Assembly: GCA_963785425.1 (NCBI GenBank)
Contig: CAWAVG010000001.1
Span: 434,001-498,000, forward strand
Source: RYN-133 sp963785425
GTDB taxonomy: Bacteria; Actinomycetota; Actinomycetes; Mycobacteriales; Jatrophihabitantaceae
DNA: 64,000 nt
Reading direction: 5' to 3'
Below are positions 62,030 to 64,000 of this stretch, piece after piece. The translations under genes and the position numbers were made by a program. Within the stretch, counting starts at the first letter, position 1. Each line of letters begins with the position of its first letter. A model generated the notes under the pieces. It made no database searches, was not told where the DNA came from, and was given only the letters and a program-made list of their open reading frames with translations.

Positions 62030-63292
62030 TCAGCGGACGTGGCCGTCGCCCGTGACGATCCACTTGGTCGACGTCAGCTCGGTCAGTCCCATCGGTCCGC
62101 GGGCATGCATCTTCTGCGTCGAGATGCCGATCTCGGCGCCGAAACCGAACTCGCCACCGTCGGTGAACCGCGTCGACGCGTTGACCATCACCGCGGCGGA
62201 GTCGACGCGGGCCACGAAACGCCGCGCCGTGTCGAGATCACGGGTCACGATGGCCTCGGTGTGCCCGCTCGACCAACGCCGGATGTGCGCGATCGCCGCG
62301 TCGACATCGGCCACGACACGAGCGGCCATGTCGAGCGACAGGTATTCACGGGCCCAGTCCTCGTCCGTCGCCGGCTGCACTCCGTCCAGCGCACCGAAGG
62401 CGCCGTCGCCGTGCAGCACCACACCGCACGTCTGCAGCGCCGAGGTGATGCGCGGCAGGAACTCGTCGGCGACATCGCGGTGCACGAGCAGGGTCTCGGC
62501 CGAGTTGCACACACTGACCCGCGAGGTCTTGGAATTGACGACGATGCGCTCGGCCATCTCGAGGTCGGCCGCCGCGTCGACGTAGACGTGGACGTTGCCC
62601 ACCCCGGTCTCGATCACCGGCACAGTCGCGTTCTCGACGACGAAGTTGATCAGGCCGGCACCGCCGCGGGGAATGATCAGGTCGACGAGTCCGCGCGCCC
62701 GCAGCAGGTGACCGACACTCGCGCGGTCGGTCCCGGGCACCAGTTGCACGGCGTCGGCGGGGAGCCCGGCCTTCTCGGCTGCCGCCGACAGCACCTGCAC
62801 GAGTGCGACGTTGGACCGGTACGCCGAACCCGACCCGCGCAAAAGGGCGACGTTGCCGCTCTTGAGCGCGAGCCCGGCGGCGTCGACGGTGACGTTCGGG
62901 CGTGCCTCGTAGATCATGGCCACGACGCCGAAAGGCACCCTGATCTGACGGATCTCGAGCCCGTTCGGCTGCACGTACCCGCGAACGACCTCGCCGACCG
63001 GATCCGGCAGCGCGGCAAGGTCGCGCAGGCCCTGCGCCATCGCGGCGACCCGCTCGTCGTCGAGCATCAACCGGTCGACCAGTCCGTCGTCCAGACCGGC
63101 TTCGCGACCGGCCGACACGTCCTCACGGTTGGCACCGACGACCGCGCCGGTCGCGTCGTCGAGCGCGTCGGCCATCGCCGTCAATGCAGCGTCCTTGTCG
63201 CTGCGGTGCAGGGTGGCCAACTCGACCGCGGCATCGCGTGCCCGGCTGGCGACGGCGTGCACGTCCTGCTCGGTCGCGGCCCGCTCGCTCAT
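62030..63292 (-). CDS. proA: Glutamate-5-semialdehyde dehydrogenase (gamma-glutamyl phosphate reductase)
   Basis: A 420-residue NADPH enzyme, second step of proline synthesis. IYEARPNVTVDAAGLALKSG, VLRGSG-like LLRGSGSAYRSN, the catalytic Cys in SVCNSAETLLVH, and EFGFGAEIGISTQKMHARGP are all present. ATG 63292 is the start. It lies downstream of proB and the LapA-like gene on the same strand. Confidence 0.95.
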   Translation of the reverse strand: MSERAATEQDVHAVASRARDAAVELATLHRSDKDAALTAMADALDDATGAVVGANREDVSAGREAGLDDGLVDRLMLDDERVAAMAQGLRDLAALPDPVGEVVRGYVQPNGLEIRQIRVPFGVVAMIYEARPNVTVDAAGLALKSGNVALLRGSGSAYRSNVALVQVLSAAAEKAGLPADAVQLVPGTDRASVGHLLRARGLVDLIIPRGGAGLINFVVENATVPVIETGVGNVHVYVDAAADLEMAERIVVNSKTSRVSVCNSAETLLVHRDVADEFLPRITSALQTCGVVLHGDGAFGALDGVQPATDEDWAREYLSLDMAARVVADVDAAIAHIRRWSSGHTEAIVTRDLDTARRFVARVDSAAVMVNASTRFTDGGEFGFGAEIGISTQKMHARGPMGLTELTSTKWIVTGDGHVR

Positions 63293-63296
63293 CCGT

Positions 63297-63725
63297 TCAG
63301 CGTACGGAGTGGTCGCCCCGGCCCTTCTTGGAAGCGCGGCTCGGGTGATTGCGCTGGCGCCGGTACCGCAGCAGCCAGGCGATCAGCGCACCCAGTACCG
63401 CCGCGATGACGATCGGCAGGGCTACCGGCATCTTGTACTCGGGAACGATCAGCCGCACCTTCACCGAGTGCGTGTTCTCGAAAATGAAGATGATCACCAG
63501 CACGAACAGGATGCCGCCGAGGATCTGCCCGACGCTCACCGAGCGCTTGGGTTCGTTCTCCTCCGGCGTGCCGGGACGCTGACCCGGGTGTTGGCCCGGG
63601 TGTTGGCCCGGCCCGCCGGGCGGTCCCGGCTGACCCTGGGGCCCCGGGCCGGGCCCCGCCGGACCGGACTGGCCGGGAGGCGGGCCCTGCGGGGGCGGCG
63701 GTGCTGGCGGGTACGGACCACTCAT
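63297..63725 (-). CDS. LapA-like (DUF1049) membrane protein with Pro/Gly-rich N-terminus
   Basis: A 142-residue protein. The first ~58 residues are Pro/Gly/Gln-rich with short repeats (GQHPGQHPGQ). Two membrane helices follow: ILGGILFVLVIIFIFENTHS and LPIVIAAVLGALIAWLLRYR, the LapA/DUF1049 pattern with the FENTHSVKVR loop. In proteobacteria LapA helps lipopolysaccharide assembly; its role in Gram-positives is not known. It sits between proB and proA. Confidence 0.85.
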   Translation of the reverse strand: MSGPYPPAPPPPQGPPPGQSGPAGPGPGPQGQPGPPGGPGQHPGQHPGQRPGTPEENEPKRSVSVGQILGGILFVLVIIFIFENTHSVKVRLIVPEYKMPVALPIVIAAVLGALIAWLLRYRRQRNHPSRASKKGRGDHSVR

Positions 63726-63781
63726 ACGGGTGACTTACCCGCCAGACCGGTCGCCGACACGTTCGGCGCAAGCGGGTGTTG

Positions 63782-64000
63782 TCACATGACGACGAGGTCG
63801 TCGCGGTGCACGACCTCGCGGCGGAACTCGGCCGGCAGGTCGACCGTCTTGTGTCCGAGCAGACCGGGAAGGTCGGCTGCGTCGTAACCGACCAGGCCGC
63901 GCGCCACGACCGCGCCGTCCGGGTCGGCGAGCTCGACCGGCTCGCCGGAGTAGAACTCGCCCGAAACGGACGTGATGCCGGCGGGGAGCAGGGACATCCG
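63782..64000 (-). CDS. proB: Glutamate 5-kinase, C-terminal PUA domain (5' end outside window)
   Basis: The last 72 codons of proB. LLPAGITSVSGEFYSGEPVE and LVGYDAADLPGLLGHKT are the PUA-domain motifs of glutamate 5-kinase, which makes gamma-glutamyl phosphate for ProA. The frame is open to the window edge. proA follows after the LapA-like gene. Confidence 0.88.
   Translation of the reverse strand, partial: RMSLLPAGITSVSGEFYSGEPVELADPDGAVVARGLVGYDAADLPGLLGHKTVDLPAEFRREVVHRDDLVVM

Overview
The window is very GC-rich DNA with short intergenic gaps, many GTG/TTG starts and overlapping stop/start codons, which is typical of Actinomycetota. Its backbone genes (hrcA-dnaJ-rsmE, hemW, lepA, rpsT/holA, comEC-comEA-degV, leuS, a histidine phosphatase, rsfS, nadD, proA, proB) lie in an order familiar from actinobacteria. 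F420-dependent and mycothiol-dependent enzyme families support this. UDP-galactopyranose mutase with GlfT1- and GlfT2-like galactofuranosyltransferases points to a galactan-bearing, mycolata-like cell envelope, but I cannot name a genus. I saw no rRNA, tRNA, insertion sequence, prophage or CRISPR array.

Region 1-11.65 kb is a signalling block. Two large class III nucleotidyl cyclase/STAND-ATPase/TPR proteins flank an MFS transporter fused to a cyclic-nucleotide-binding domain and a metallo-beta-lactamase-fold hydrolase. A LuxR-type STAND ATPase regulator follows, broken by about six frameshifts. Region 11.7-20.1 kb is mostly housekeeping: rsmE, dnaJ, hrcA with a CIRCE operator, a secreted alpha-amylase, hemW, and a dienelactone-hydrolase-like enzyme with a DUF6295-like partner. 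Several genes between 10 and 21.6 kb carry single-base frameshifts, at least two of them in C-runs, so local sequence error is likely.

Region 20.1-37.3 kb is the most distinctive part: an envelope-glycan locus. Two paralogous proteins that look like fusions of a polysaccharide-pyruvyltransferase-like domain and a GT8 glycosyltransferase sit at its ends. Between them are a UDP-sulfoquinovose-synthase (SQD1) homologue coupled to a GalE-like epimerase, an APS-reductase-type CysH, two sulfotransferases coupled to a GlfT1-like enzyme, and a GT2-glf-glfT2 operon. My inference is a sulfated and/or sulfonated, possibly pyruvylated, galactan-linked surface glycan. A third, unrelated sulfotransferase lies at 43.4 kb.

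Region 37.3-53.9 kb holds lepA, prs, an LtrA-like membrane protein, rpsT, holA, comEC/comEA, degV, leuS (preceded by a 15-codon leader peptide with three Leu codons and two hairpins), a phosphatase, rsfS, nadD and a GNAT. Region 53.9-64 kb holds a TetR gene sharing a perfect 16-bp inverted-repeat operator with the GNAT, a two-domain fatty acyl-CoA reductase, a two-component system, an XRE regulator, two F420-family enzymes, a TetR/mycothiol-enzyme pair, proA, a LapA-like protein and the 3' end of proB.

The most unusual non-coding structure is a family of intergenic arrays at 15.6, 17.5 and 54.5 kb. Each has 19-20-bp-period units in one orientation, a perfect palindrome in the centre, and units in the opposite orientation on the far side. 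The arrays start on, or contain, the stop codons of neighbouring genes. A different sequence with a similar mirror layout lies at 34.5 kb.
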